A stretch of DNA of 56,764 nucleotides from Nocardia jiangxiensis NBRC 101359. GTDB lineage: Bacteria > Actinomycetota > Actinomycetes > Mycobacteriales > Mycobacteriaceae. The notes beneath the pieces were generated by a model that was not told where the DNA came from, searched no databases, and was given only the letters and a program-made list of their open reading frames with translations. A program made the translations under genes and the position numbers. Shown here piece by piece: positions 40,700 to 50,113 of this stretch. Location: assembly GCF_000308615.1 (NCBI RefSeq), contig NZ_BAGB01000053.1:1-56764 (forward strand), in the 5' to 3' direction. How positions within the stretch are numbered: the stretch's first letter is position 1; every line of letters starts with the position of its first letter.

Positions 40700-41635
40700 T
40701 CAGCCCCGGAAGGGGTATTTTCCGTCCAGGTCCAGGTTGAGCTGCAGGACGTTGACCCGGGGCTCGCCCAGGAAGCCGAGATCACGGCCCTGGGTGTGCG
40801 CCGCGACCAGGGCTCGCACCTGGTCCTGGGAGATGCCGCGGGCCTTGGCCACGCGCGCGACCTGGATGTTCGCGTAGGCCGGGGAGATGTTCGGGTCCAG
40901 GCCCGAGGCCGAGGCGGTGACCGCGTCGGTGGGCACGGGGGTGTCGGCCGTCGCATTGCCCCGGATCGGCACGATCTGCCCGGCCGAGTAGTCCTGCTCC
41001 GGCTTGGCCGATTGCACCGCAACACCCTCGTAGAACGCCAGGAACGGGGTTTTCGTGGTGCGCGAATCCTCGTTCACGCTGATCACCGCGGTCGGATTGA
41101 TCACGGTTCCGTGTGAATCGCGCGGGCCCATCACCGCCAGCACCGCACCGACGCCGCCGGAGGTGCAGAACGGGCGAGCACCGTCCACGCCCTCCAACGC
41201 GCCCACGGCCTGACTGCGCGAGCACACCGTGGACAGCAGCGACAGCTTGTTCTTCTTCGGATCCTTCGGGTCCAGGGTGTCCACGATGCTCTCCGGGCCC
41301 ATATTGCCGAAGGTGGAACTGGCCGGGTCGTAGCCGTCCGGGATGGCGCCGACGCCGGTGGCCGGATCGGCCGCGGGCGCGGCGTTGGACGGGCGGGTCT
41401 GGAAGTACTGCACCTTCGCAGCGCCCTTGCCGTCGGTGAACGCCTGGCCGATCAGGCTGCTGCCCACCACCTTTCCGTTCTGCTCGACCAGCGAGCCCTC
41501 CGCCCTGTCGTGCAGGCCGGGCAGCTGGGCGACCACGAAAACCAGTAGCGGATAGGCGATTCCGAGAATCACCGTCATGACCAGCAACGCGCGTAGTGCC
41601 GCGAGATGCTGTCTGATCCAGGTCGAAATACGCAT
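40700..41635 (-). CDS. kdpC: potassium-transporting ATPase KdpC subunit (long form)
   Basis: KdpC is the single-span subunit that stabilises KdpA-KdpB assembly and helps ATP binding. This one is 311 aa, against about 190 in E. coli. The N-terminal span (ALLVMTVILGIAYPLLVFVVAQ) and the family C-terminus (VTASASGLDPNISPAYANIQVARVAKARG and PRVNVLQLNLDLD in pattern) are normal. An insert of about 105 residues (about 125-230, with two Cys at 138 and 157) lies between them. The ATG overlaps the kdpB stop by one base. Confidence 0.93.
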   Translation of the reverse strand: MRISTWIRQHLAALRALLVMTVILGIAYPLLVFVVAQLPGLHDRAEGSLVEQNGKVVGSSLIGQAFTDGKGAAKVQYFQTRPSNAAPAADPATGVGAIPDGYDPASSTFGNMGPESIVDTLDPKDPKKNKLSLLSTVCSRSQAVGALEGVDGARPFCTSGGVGAVLAVMGPRDSHGTVINPTAVISVNEDSRTTKTPFLAFYEGVAVQSAKPEQDYSAGQIVPIRGNATADTPVPTDAVTASASGLDPNISPAYANIQVARVAKARGISQDQVRALVAAHTQGRDLGFLGEPRVNVLQLNLDLDGKYPFRG

Positions 41636-43794
41636 TAGGACATCCCGGGGAAGAATTGGATGATCAGGTCGATCACCTTGATGCCGATGAACGGGGCGAC
41701 GATGCCGCCCAGGCCGTAGAGGGAAAGGTTGCGGCTCAACAACTTCGACGCACTCGACGGCCGGTAGTTCACCCCGCGCAGCGCCAGCGGGATCAGCGCG
41801 ACGATGACCAGCGCGTTGAAGATGACCGCGGACAGGATCGCGGACTGCGGACTGTGCAGGCGCATGATGTTGAGCACGTCCAGACCCGGGAACAGCGAGA
41901 CGAACATCGCCGGGATGATCGCGAAGTACTTGGCGATGTCGTTCGCGATCGAGAACGTGGTGAGCGCACCGCGGGTGATCAGCAACTGCTTACCGATCTC
42001 GACGATCTCGATCAGCTTGGTCGGATCCGAATCCAGATCGACCATGTTCCCGGCTTCCTTGGCCGCGGAGGTGCCGGTGTTCATGGCGACGCCGACGTCG
42101 GCCTGGGCCAGTGCGGGCGCGTCGTTGGTGCCGTCACCGGTCATGGCGACCATCCGGCCGCCCTCCTGCTCCCGCCGGATCAGCGCGAGTTTGTCCTCGG
42201 GCGTGGCCTCGGCGAGGAAGTCGTCCACCCCGGCCTCGTCGGCGATCGCCTTGGCGGTCAGGGGATTGTCGCCGGTGATCATGACCGTGCGGATGCCCAT
42301 CCGGCGCATCTCGTCGAAACGTTCGCGCATGCCCTGTTTGACGACGTCCTTGAGGTGGATGACGCCGAGCAGTCGCGCCGCGCCGTCCTGCACCTCACCC
42401 ACGACCAGGGGCGTGCCGCCGGAGGCGGAGATACCGTCGACGGTCTGTCCCAGTTCCGGTGGAATCCGCCCGCCCTGCGAGCGCACCCATTCGGTGACCG
42501 CGCTGGCCGCACCCTTGCGCAGTTGATGCCCGTCGGACAGGTCCACCCCCGACATGCGGGTCTGCGCGGTGAACTCCACCCAGGTCGCACCGGTCAGCTC
42601 GCCGGCGGTGCGTTCGCGCTTGCCGAACGCCTCCTTGGCGTACACCACGATCGAACGCCCTTCGGGCGTCTCGTCCGCGAGGCTGGAAAGCTGTGCGGCA
42701 TCGGCCAATTCGTCCGCGGACAGACCCGGCATCGGCACGAAGTCCGACGCCTGGCGATTGCCGAGGGTGATGGTGCCGGTCTTGTCCAGCAGCAGGGTGT
42801 TCACATCGCCCGCGGCCTCGACCGCACGTCCGGACATGGCCAGCACGTTGCGCTGCACGAGGCGGTCCATCCCGGCGATGCCGATCGCGGACAGCAGTGC
42901 GCCGATCGTCGTCGGGATCAGGCACACCAACAGGGAGACCATGACGATTCCGGTGACGCCGTCGGCATCGAGCGTCTGATTGTCCGCGACGCCGGGATTG
43001 TTCGCCTTCGAGAAGATCGCCAGCGGCTGCAGCGTCGCGACGGCGAAGACGAAGATGATCGTCAACGCGGCCAGCAGGATGTTCAGCGCGATCTCGTTCG
43101 GCGTCTTCTGCCTGCTCGCACCCTCGACCAGCGCGATCATCTTGTCGATGAACGAGCCGCCGGGTTCCTGGGTGATCCGCACGACGATCCGGTCCGAGAG
43201 CACCGTGGTGCCGCCGGTCACCGCGGAACGATCGCCGCCGGATTCCCGGATCACCGGTGCGGATTCACCGGTGATGGCCGATTCGTCCACGGACGCAATG
43301 CCTTCCACGACATCGCCGTCACCCGGAATGACCTGGCCGGCCTCGACCACGACATGATCGCCGCGCTGCAGTTCCGGCGCCGGGACGCTCTCCTCGATCA
43401 CCCGGCCGCCCGGTGACCAGTTCACCAGCCGCCGGGCGACGGTGTCGGTCTTGGCTTTTCGCAACGTGTCGGCCTGCGCCTTGCCGCGCCCCTCCGCGAC
43501 CGCCTCGGCAAGGTTGGCGAAAAGCACTGTGAGCCACAGCCATACGACGATCGCCCAGGCGAAGAACGTCGGATGGACCAGGGCCAGCACCGTGGTCCAG
43601 ACCGCGCCGATCTCGACGATCAACATGACCGGATTTCGCCACAGCGTGCGCGGATCCAGTTTCCGCAACGCGTCGGGCAGCGATTTCACCAGCATCTTCG
43701 GATCGAACAGACCCGCCGAGACCCGGCCCTTGTGCGCCTGCGCGGCCTCCTGCGGCGTGATCGCCGGACTCTGATCAATGGTGGGAGTGGTCAT
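41635..43794 (-). CDS. kdpB: potassium-transporting P-type ATPase KdpB
   Basis: KdpB is the catalytic subunit that hydrolyses ATP to drive high-affinity K+ uptake. The 719 residues from ATG 43794 (MTTPTIDQSPAIT) show TGES in the actuator domain (ESAITGESAPVIRESGGD), the phosphorylated Asp337 in LLDKTGTITLGNR, KGAA, and MVAMTGDGTNDAPALAQADVG. The usual kdpB membrane segments are present. It overlaps kdpA by one base (TGATG) and kdpC by one base. Confidence 0.97.
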   Translation of the reverse strand: MTTPTIDQSPAITPQEAAQAHKGRVSAGLFDPKMLVKSLPDALRKLDPRTLWRNPVMLIVEIGAVWTTVLALVHPTFFAWAIVVWLWLTVLFANLAEAVAEGRGKAQADTLRKAKTDTVARRLVNWSPGGRVIEESVPAPELQRGDHVVVEAGQVIPGDGDVVEGIASVDESAITGESAPVIRESGGDRSAVTGGTTVLSDRIVVRITQEPGGSFIDKMIALVEGASRQKTPNEIALNILLAALTIIFVFAVATLQPLAIFSKANNPGVADNQTLDADGVTGIVMVSLLVCLIPTTIGALLSAIGIAGMDRLVQRNVLAMSGRAVEAAGDVNTLLLDKTGTITLGNRQASDFVPMPGLSADELADAAQLSSLADETPEGRSIVVYAKEAFGKRERTAGELTGATWVEFTAQTRMSGVDLSDGHQLRKGAASAVTEWVRSQGGRIPPELGQTVDGISASGGTPLVVGEVQDGAARLLGVIHLKDVVKQGMRERFDEMRRMGIRTVMITGDNPLTAKAIADEAGVDDFLAEATPEDKLALIRREQEGGRMVAMTGDGTNDAPALAQADVGVAMNTGTSAAKEAGNMVDLDSDPTKLIEIVEIGKQLLITRGALTTFSIANDIAKYFAIIPAMFVSLFPGLDVLNIMRLHSPQSAILSAVIFNALVIVALIPLALRGVNYRPSSASKLLSRNLSLYGLGGIVAPFIGIKVIDLIIQFFPGMS

Positions 43795-45467
43795 CAGTGG
43801 ATTCCTTCGGCGAGCGGCCCGAGCGCCAGCGCGGGCAGGAAGGTGAGGGCGACCAGGATGATCGTCACCCCGGCGACCATGCCGACGAAAAGCGGCCGGT
43901 GGGTGGGCAGCGTGCCGTCCGAGGCGGGCGTACGGCCCTGTGCAGCAAGGGATCCGGCCAGTGCCAGCACGAAGATGATCGGCACGAAGCGGCCGAACAC
44001 CATGGCCAGGCCCAGCGCGGTGTTCCACCACGGAGTGTTCGCGCTCAGGCCCGCGAAGGCCGAGCCGTTGTTGTTCGCCGCGGATGTGAAGGCGTACAAC
44101 ACTTCCGAGAGGCCGTGCGGACCGGTATTGGCCATCGAGGCGCGTTCACCCGGCAGCGCCATCGCCGCGGCGGTGCCGGTCAGCACGATCAGCGGTGTGA
44201 CCAGGAAATAGGCTGCGGCCAGCTTGATCTCGCGCGGGGTGATCTTCTTGCCGAGGTACTCCGGGGTCCGGCCGACCATCAGGCCGGCGACGAAGACCGT
44301 GATCACCGCCAGGATCAGCATGCCGTACAGACCCGAGCCGGTACCGCCCGGCGCGACCTCACCGAGTTGCATGTTGAACATCGCCATCATGCCGCCGGTA
44401 CTGGTCATCGAATCGTGTGCGGAGTCCACCGCACCGGTCGAGGTCAGCGTCGTCGCACTCGCGAACGTCGCGGAATCCGCTACGCCGAAACGGGTTTCGA
44501 CGCCCTCCATGGCCGCCCCCACCGCGGTCGGCACGGTGCCGTGGTGATGCAGCTGGAAGAAATTGGTCAGGATCGTGCTGAACAGCGCCAGCGTGCCCAT
44601 CACCGCGACGATCGCGAATCCGTGCTTCTTGCTGCCGACCATGCGCCCGAAGGTGCGCGGCAGCGAGAAACTGATCACCAGCAGCAGGAAGATCTCCACG
44701 AAATTCGTCCAGGCCGTGGGGTTTTCGAACGGATGCGCGGAGTTCACGTTGAAGAATCCGCCGCCGTTGGTGCCCAGCAGCTTGATGACCTCCTGGCTGG
44801 CCACCGGACCGCCCGGCAGCGTCTGGGAGCCGGTGTTGGCGACCGTGCTCGCGGTCTGCGAGAACAGGTGGAAGTTCTCGATCACCCCGCCGCAGATCAG
44901 CACGATCGCGAAGACGAACGCCATGGGCAGCAGAATCCGGATGGTCCCCCTCACGAGATCAACCCAGAAGTTGCCCAGATCGCCGGTGCGGTGCCGGGCG
45001 AAGCCGCGGACCAGGGCGATCGCCACGGCGATACCGACGGCGGCGGAGACGAAGTTCTGCACCGCCAGACCGCACATCTGCACGATGTGCCCCATCGTGG
45101 ACTCACCGGCATAGCTCTGCCAGTTGGTGTTCGTCACGAAGCTGATCGCGGTGTTCCAGGCCAGATCTCCGGTCATCGGAGTACCCGGATCGTGCAGATG
45201 CAGCGGCAGCCTGCCCTGCAGCAGTTGCAGGAAGAACAGGAACAGCACGCCGACCGCCGAGAACGCCAGCACGCTGCGGGCGTAGACCCCCCACGTCTGC
45301 TCGACCCCCGGTTGCACGCCGATGAGCCGGTAGATGACGCGTTCGGCGCGAGAGTGCTTCTCCCGAGCGAAGACCCGATACATGTAGTCGCCGAGTGGTA
45401 CGTGGACCACGGCGAGCGCGATGACGAGGGCCGCCACGAAGACGATCCCCGCAGTGGTCGTGTTCAC
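43794..45467 (-). CDS. kdpA: potassium-transporting ATPase KdpA subunit
   Basis: KdpA is the K+-binding channel-like subunit, with about ten spans in 557 aa. Visible family features: LLFFLQLLQGRLPLHL-type region after TM2, the selectivity-filter-like loops NTNWQSYAGE, LGTNGGGFFNVNSAHPFENP and AANNNGSAFAGL. The GTG at 45467 lies directly against the kdpF stop, with no spacer. Co-translation with kdpF and kdpB is likely. Confidence 0.97.
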   Translation of the reverse strand: MNTTTAGIVFVAALVIALAVVHVPLGDYMYRVFAREKHSRAERVIYRLIGVQPGVEQTWGVYARSVLAFSAVGVLFLFFLQLLQGRLPLHLHDPGTPMTGDLAWNTAISFVTNTNWQSYAGESTMGHIVQMCGLAVQNFVSAAVGIAVAIALVRGFARHRTGDLGNFWVDLVRGTIRILLPMAFVFAIVLICGGVIENFHLFSQTASTVANTGSQTLPGGPVASQEVIKLLGTNGGGFFNVNSAHPFENPTAWTNFVEIFLLLVISFSLPRTFGRMVGSKKHGFAIVAVMGTLALFSTILTNFFQLHHHGTVPTAVGAAMEGVETRFGVADSATFASATTLTSTGAVDSAHDSMTSTGGMMAMFNMQLGEVAPGGTGSGLYGMLILAVITVFVAGLMVGRTPEYLGKKITPREIKLAAAYFLVTPLIVLTGTAAAMALPGERASMANTGPHGLSEVLYAFTSAANNNGSAFAGLSANTPWWNTALGLAMVFGRFVPIIFVLALAGSLAAQGRTPASDGTLPTHRPLFVGMVAGVTIILVALTFLPALALGPLAEGIH

Positions 45468-45554
45468 CTAGAACCTTTCCGGGTACAGCAGGGCCGCGAC
45501 CAGGTAGATCGCGATTCCGACGGCGAGGACGAGACCGATGATGTTCTGCGTCAC
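45468..45554 (-). CDS. kdpF: KdpF small membrane subunit
   Basis: A single-span peptide of 28 residues that stabilises the KdpABC complex. It begins GTG at 45554 (MTQNIIGLVLAV) and ends AALLYPERF, the family end motif (YPERF). The start overlaps the stop of a still smaller upstream ORF by 4 bases (GTGA). Confidence 0.9.
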   Translation of the reverse strand: MTQNIIGLVLAVGIAIYLVAALLYPERF

Positions 45555-45634
45555 AGCCGTTCGACTCCCCGTTGGATGAGCCCGAGCAGGGCGAAGATCG
45601 CCACGGTCAGAACCGTGAACACCACGACAGACAT
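45551..45634 (-). CDS. 27-aa single-span membrane peptide ahead of kdpF
   Basis: ATG 45634 to TGA 45551. The peptide reads MSVVVFTVLTVAIFALLGLI and then QRGVERL: one hydrophobic span and a short basic end. AGAAAGG lies 8 bases ahead of the ATG, and the stop overlaps the kdpF GTG in a GTGA coupling. From memory, similar tiny peptides ending in GVE(R/K)L lie ahead of kdpF in other actinobacteria. It may be another accessory subunit of the Kdp complex; that is an inference. Confidence 0.7.
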   Translation of the reverse strand: MSVVVFTVLTVAIFALLGLIQRGVERL

Positions 45635-45962
45635 GGATCGAACCTTTCTTGGACCAGCGGCGCACACGAGTGCGCCGTTGTGAGTCAAGCGTCCGAATGG
45701 TGTCTTTACGAGGGTCCTTGACGCCTTCTTAGCGCCCGGGGCGACGGCTTTGACGGGTCACTTACGGGCGGGTCCGGACGGGCCGCTCGAAGGGCGTAAA
45801 GGTCCAGGTCCGGGCCGTCAAGAAACCGTCAATTCCCCGGTCGATCGGTGTGGCGACGGTAGACAGGTAGGGCCCGGCCGCACATTCTCCCGGCCGTTCC
45901 TTTACACCGCCTCAGGAGACGTGCATGCCGGACCACGCCGCGACAGCGCCCCACCAGCCACG
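45635..45962. other. divergent kdpFABC / kdpDE promoter region
   Basis: About 330 bases without a gene. Both kdp transcripts should start here. TTTAC or GTAAA occurs several times (near 45703, 45797 and 45902), and a TTGACG is at about 45718. A KdpE site is expected but cannot be assigned by eye. Confidence 0.5.
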
Positions 45963-48503
45963 ATGGTTCCCACGCGAGATGATGGACGCGTGAAACGCGG
46001 TCAGCTACGCATCTACCTAGGCGCCGCGCCTGGCGTGGGCAAGACCTTCGCGATGCTCGGTGAGGCACATCGGCGGCTGGATCGCGGTCGTGACGTGGTC
46101 GCCGCGGTGGTCGAGACGCACAACCGGAGCAAGACCGCCGCACTGCTCGAGGGCATCGAGCGCATCCCGGTCAAGACGATGACCTATCGCGGCGCGACGC
46201 TGACCGAACTCGACGTCGAGGCCGTCCTGCGCCGCGCACCCGCGGTGGTGCTGGTCGACGAACTCGCGCACACGAACGTGCCCGGGTCGAAGAACGACAA
46301 GCGCTGGCAGGACGTGCACGAACTGCTCGCCGCCGGGATCGATGTGATCTCCACGGTCAACGTGCAGCATCTGGAGAGCCTGAACGACGTGGTCGAGCAG
46401 ATCACCGGCGTCGTCCAGCGAGAAACCGTGCCGGACTGGGTGGTTCGCGGGGCGGACCAGGTCGAGCTGGTCGACATCACCCCGGAAGCGTTGCGGCGCA
46501 GACTCTCCCACGGGAACGTCTACGCAGCGGACAAGGTCGACGCCGCGCTGCGCAACTACTTCCGTCCCGGAAACCTCACCGCGCTACGGGAATTGGCGCT
46601 GCTGTGGCTGGCCGACCAGGTCGACGCGGCACTGGCGAAATACCGCGAGGACCATCGGATCACCGACACCTGGGAGGCACGCGAGCGCGTCATCGTCGCG
46701 GTCACCGGCGGGCCCGAATCGGAGACCATCGTGCGCCGGGCCAGCCGGATCGCCGCCAAGTCCAGCGCCGATCTGATCGTCGTGCACGTGGTGCGCGGTG
46801 ACGGCCTGGCCGGGGTGTCCACCCAGCGGCTGAACCGGTTGCGCGAGCTGGCCACCGGACTGGGCGCGAGCCTGCACACCGTGACCGGCGAGGACGTGCC
46901 CACCGCACTGCTGGATTTCGCCCGCGGGGTCAATGCCACCCAACTGGTGCTGGGCACCTCCCGGCGCTCGCGCTGGGCGCGGATGCTCGACGAGGGGATC
47001 GGCTCGACCGTTGTGCAACTGTCGGGCAAGATCGATGTCCACATGGTCACCCACGAGGAGTCCAATCGGGGATTTCGCTGGTCGTCGCTGATGCCGCCGG
47101 AACGCAAGCTCTCCTCCTGGCTCGCGGCGCTGCTGGTGCCCGCGCTGATCACCGCGATCTGCTACTACTTCCTGGACTCGCGCCTGGATCTGGCCGGGGA
47201 GAGCGCGCTGTTCTTCATCGGCGTGATCGCGGTGGCCCTGCTGGGCGGCGTCGCACCGGCCTCGCTGTCCGCGGTCCTGGGCGGACTGCTGCTGAACTGG
47301 TTCTTCGTCTCCCCGCGCTACAGCCTGACCATCGCCGAGCTGAACAACTTCCTCACCATCGTGGTGATGGCGATGGTCGCCGTCGCCGTGGCCGCCCTGG
47401 TCGACATCTCCAAACGACGGGCCAGCGAGGCGCGCACGGCGTCGCGTCAGGCGGAACTGCTGACCCTGTTCGCGGGTGCGGTGCTGCACGGCGCGGATCT
47501 GCCCGATCTGCTCGAACACGCCCGCGAGACCTACGGACAGCGCGCGGTCGCCCTGTACACCGACGGCGAGGTGATCGCCTGTGTCGGTACGGATCCCGCG
47601 CGCCGGGTGAGCGACGCGGACACCGCCATCGAGGCCGGGGACGATCAGCACTGGCTCCTGCTCAACGGCCGCTCGCTCACCGCCGCCGATCGCGTCGTGC
47701 TCGGCGCGGTGGCCAATCAGGCGGCCGGGCTGGTCCGTCAGCGCCGCCTCGCCGACGAGGCGCAGGCCGCGGCCGGAGTGATGGAGGCCGACCGGCTGCG
47801 CCGTGCGCTGCTCTCGGCGGTGAGTCACGATCTGCGCACTCCGCTCGCGGCGGCCAAGGCCGCGGTGTCCAGTCTGCGCAGCGACGACGTGGAGTTCTCC
47901 CCCGAGGACACCGCCGAACTGCTGGAAACCGTCGAGGAATCGGTCGATCAGCTGACCGGACTGGTCGGCAACCTGCTCGATTCCTCGCGACTGGCTGTCG
48001 GGGTGGTCACCCCGCGGCTCAAGCCGGTGTATCTGGAGGAGGTCGTGAACCGCGCGGTGGTCGGCGTGGGCATGGGCACGCGCGGATTGCGCCGCGCGGT
48101 GCACGACCGGGTGAAAGTGGAGGTCGGCGATGTCGAGGTGCTCGCCGACAGTGGTCTGCTGGACCGCGTACTGGCCAATCTGATCGATAATGCGCTGCGC
48201 TACTCCCCGCCCGATACGCCCATCCGGGTCACCGCCGAGCACACCGGAGACCGGGTCTCGCTCACCGTCGTCGACTACGGTCCCGGGGTGCCGACCGGGC
48301 TGGAGGACCAGCTGTTCGAACCGTTCCAGCGGCTCGGCGACCGGGACAACTCCACCGGCGTCGGCCTGGGCCTGTCGGTGGTGCGCGGATTCGTCGAGGC
48401 GATGGGCGGCAGTGTGCACGCCGAACCGACGCCGGGCGGAGGTCTGACCGTGGTGATCGATCTACCGGCCGTTCGACAGGAAGAACAGGAGGAACTCGGG
48501 TGA
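45963..48503 (+). CDS. kdpD: osmosensitive K+ channel histidine kinase KdpD
   Basis: KdpD senses K+ limitation or osmotic stress and phosphorylates KdpE. The product is 846 aa. N-terminal KdpD domain with the Walker-type GAAPGVGKTFAM and VDELAHTNVPGS, a USP-like domain (RVIVAVTGGPESETIVRRA), four close membrane spans (about residues 385-485), a GAF-like part, then HisKA with His622 in AVSHDLRTPL and a HATPase (NLIDNALRYSPPDTPI, DYGPGVPTGLED, GVGLGLSVV). I took ATG 45963; GTG 45990 (MKRGQLRIYL) is equally possible and closer to homologous starts. Confidence 0.95.
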   Translation: MVPTRDDGRVKRGQLRIYLGAAPGVGKTFAMLGEAHRRLDRGRDVVAAVVETHNRSKTAALLEGIERIPVKTMTYRGATLTELDVEAVLRRAPAVVLVDELAHTNVPGSKNDKRWQDVHELLAAGIDVISTVNVQHLESLNDVVEQITGVVQRETVPDWVVRGADQVELVDITPEALRRRLSHGNVYAADKVDAALRNYFRPGNLTALRELALLWLADQVDAALAKYREDHRITDTWEARERVIVAVTGGPESETIVRRASRIAAKSSADLIVVHVVRGDGLAGVSTQRLNRLRELATGLGASLHTVTGEDVPTALLDFARGVNATQLVLGTSRRSRWARMLDEGIGSTVVQLSGKIDVHMVTHEESNRGFRWSSLMPPERKLSSWLAALLVPALITAICYYFLDSRLDLAGESALFFIGVIAVALLGGVAPASLSAVLGGLLLNWFFVSPRYSLTIAELNNFLTIVVMAMVAVAVAALVDISKRRASEARTASRQAELLTLFAGAVLHGADLPDLLEHARETYGQRAVALYTDGEVIACVGTDPARRVSDADTAIEAGDDQHWLLLNGRSLTAADRVVLGAVANQAAGLVRQRRLADEAQAAAGVMEADRLRRALLSAVSHDLRTPLAAAKAAVSSLRSDDVEFSPEDTAELLETVEESVDQLTGLVGNLLDSSRLAVGVVTPRLKPVYLEEVVNRAVVGVGMGTRGLRRAVHDRVKVEVGDVEVLADSGLLDRVLANLIDNALRYSPPDTPIRVTAEHTGDRVSLTVVDYGPGVPTGLEDQLFEPFQRLGDRDNSTGVGLGLSVVRGFVEAMGGSVHAEPTPGGGLTVVIDLPAVRQEEQEELG

Positions 48504-49267
48504 CGACACCGGCGAGCACGAACGACGGGGAACGCGCCACGCGCCCCCAGAGCGGATCGCGCGACCGCGATCAGACCAGCGCAGCAGCGACGAAAGTCCT
48601 TGTGGTGGACGATGAACCGCAGATCCTGCGCGCGCTGCGAATCAACCTGTCGGTGCGCGGCTACGAGGTGATCACCGCCGCCACCGGTGCGGCGGCGCTG
48701 CGGGCGGCGGCGGAGAAACACCCCGACGTGGTGGTGCTCGATCTCGGCCTGCCCGATATGGACGGTATCGATGTGCTGGCCGGTCTGCGCGGGTGGAGTA
48801 CCTCCCCGGTGATCGTGCTGTCCGCGCGCACCGACTCCGCGGACAAGGTCGAGGCGCTGGACGCCGGAGCCGACGACTACGTCACCAAACCCTTCGGCAT
48901 GGACGAGTTGCTGGCCCGCCTGCGTGCCGCGGTCCGGCGCGGCGCGACCGCCACCGAGGGGATCGATCCGATCGTGGAGACGTCCTCGTTCACCGTGGAC
49001 CTGTCGGCCAAGAAGGTCGTCAAACACGGCGGCGACGTCCACCTGACGCCCACCGAATGGGGTGTGCTGGAAATGCTCGTGCGCAATCAGGGCAAACTCG
49101 TCGGTCGCCGCGAACTGCTGCGCGAGGTCTGGGGGCCGTCCTATGCCACCGAAACCCATTATCTGCGTGTGTATCTCGCCCAACTGCGCCGCAAACTCGA
49201 GGACGACCCGTCGCATCCGAAACACCTGATCACCGAGGCAGGCATGGGTTACCGCTTCGCGCTCTAG
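48500..49267 (+). CDS. kdpE: response regulator KdpE
   Basis: An OmpR-type activator of kdpFABC, 255 aa, from GTG 48500 overlapping the kdpD stop by 4 bases (GTGA). After a 30-residue polar front comes the receiver (VLVVDDEPQ, Asp81 in VVLDLGLPDMDG, VLSARTDSADK, TKPFGMDE), then the winged-helix domain (LTPTEWGVLEMLVRNQGKLV; YLRVYLAQLRRKLEDDPS; EAGMGYRF). It works with the divergent kdpFABC genes on the other strand. Confidence 0.96.
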   Translation: MTTPASTNDGERATRPQSGSRDRDQTSAAATKVLVVDDEPQILRALRINLSVRGYEVITAATGAAALRAAAEKHPDVVVLDLGLPDMDGIDVLAGLRGWSTSPVIVLSARTDSADKVEALDAGADDYVTKPFGMDELLARLRAAVRRGATATEGIDPIVETSSFTVDLSAKKVVKHGGDVHLTPTEWGVLEMLVRNQGKLVGRRELLREVWGPSYATETHYLRVYLAQLRRKLEDDPSHPKHLITEAGMGYRFAL

Positions 49268-49325
49268 TCGTGCATCGTCCGGCCGAGCGAAGCGGGGGCA
49301 ATCGAACACATGGCAGGATCGTCGT

Positions 49326-49796
49326 ATGGGTGAACAGAGCTCGACCAGTACTGCCGCGGCTTCCTCGGGCGCGGGTGGCAAGACGCCGACCTCGCTGTGG
49401 GTGGAGCGCACCGGGACGCGGCGGTACACCGGTCGCAGTTCGCGCGGAGCCGAGGTGCTGGTCGGCTCGGACGGGGTGGAGGGTGTGTTCACTCCCGGTG
49501 AGCTGCTGAAGATCGCACTGGCCGCGTGCACGGGGATGAGTTCGGACTTCCCGCTGTCGAATCGGCTCGGCGAGAACTACGACGTCACCATCCGGGTTTC
49601 CGGCGACGCCGACCGCGAGAGCGAGGTGTATCCGGAGCTGAACGAGATCGTCGAACTCGATCTGTCCGAACTGGACGAGGCCGGGCGCGAACGTCTGCTG
49701 GTGACCGTGCAGCGGGCCATCGACAAGGTGTGCACCGTCGGCCGCACGTTGAAGGCCGGATCGCAGGTGAATCTCTCCTTCCAGGTGGATGCGTGA
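49326..49796 (+). CDS. OsmC family protein
   Basis: A 156-residue protein of the OsmC/Ohr fold, which reduces organic hydroperoxides with two cysteines. The first Cys lies in LAACTGMSSDFPL, the second in IDKVCTVGRTLKAG. The front 20 residues are a disordered Ser/Ala/Gly stretch. The orthologous position next to acyP in Mycobacterium tuberculosis (Rv2923c) holds the same kind of gene. The acyP start lies just past its stop, so the two are probably co-transcribed. Confidence 0.88.
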   Translation: MGEQSSTSTAAASSGAGGKTPTSLWVERTGTRRYTGRSSRGAEVLVGSDGVEGVFTPGELLKIALAACTGMSSDFPLSNRLGENYDVTIRVSGDADRESEVYPELNEIVELDLSELDEAGRERLLVTVQRAIDKVCTVGRTLKAGSQVNLSFQVDA

Positions 49797-49809
49797 GCGA
49801 GGCTCGGTC

Positions 49810-50088
49810 GTGAGCGATGACGTCCGGCTGAGCGCCTGGGTGCACGGCCTGGTGCAGGGTGTCGGTTTTCGCTGGTGGACCCGCGCCCGCGCACTCGAAC
49901 TGGGTCTGACCGGATCCGCGCGGAACACCTCCGACAGCCGGGTGCACGTCATCGCGGAGGGTTCGCGGGCGGATTGCGAGAAGCTGCTGGGACTGCTGCG
50001 GTCGGGAACAACCCCGGGTCGAGTGGATCTGGTTGTGGAAGACTGGGGTCCCGCCCAGGGCGAGTTCTCGGGCTTCGTGGAGCGGTAA
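49810..50088 (+). CDS. acyP: acylphosphatase
   Basis: A small alpha/beta-sandwich enzyme that hydrolyses carboxyl-phosphate bonds. The 92-residue product has the catalytic Arg in VQGVGFRWWTRARA and the Asn in GSARNTSDSRVHVIAEG, as in the family. I chose GTG 49810 (MSDDVRLSAWVHG), with GAGG about 9 bases ahead. ATG 49789 gives 7 extra residues and would overlap osmC by 8 bases. In mycobacteria acyP sits between this OsmC gene and smc. Confidence 0.92.
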   Translation: MSDDVRLSAWVHGLVQGVGFRWWTRARALELGLTGSARNTSDSRVHVIAEGSRADCEKLLGLLRSGTTPGRVDLVVEDWGPAQGEFSGFVER

Positions 50089-50113
50089 CCGGTGGGGAAC
50101 AGGGAGTAGATCG

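Noticed and set aside
43797..45683. Plus-strand frame of about 630 codons over kdpA
   Set aside because: Antisense to kdpA; His/Arg/Gln-rich and lacking membrane spans or motifs.
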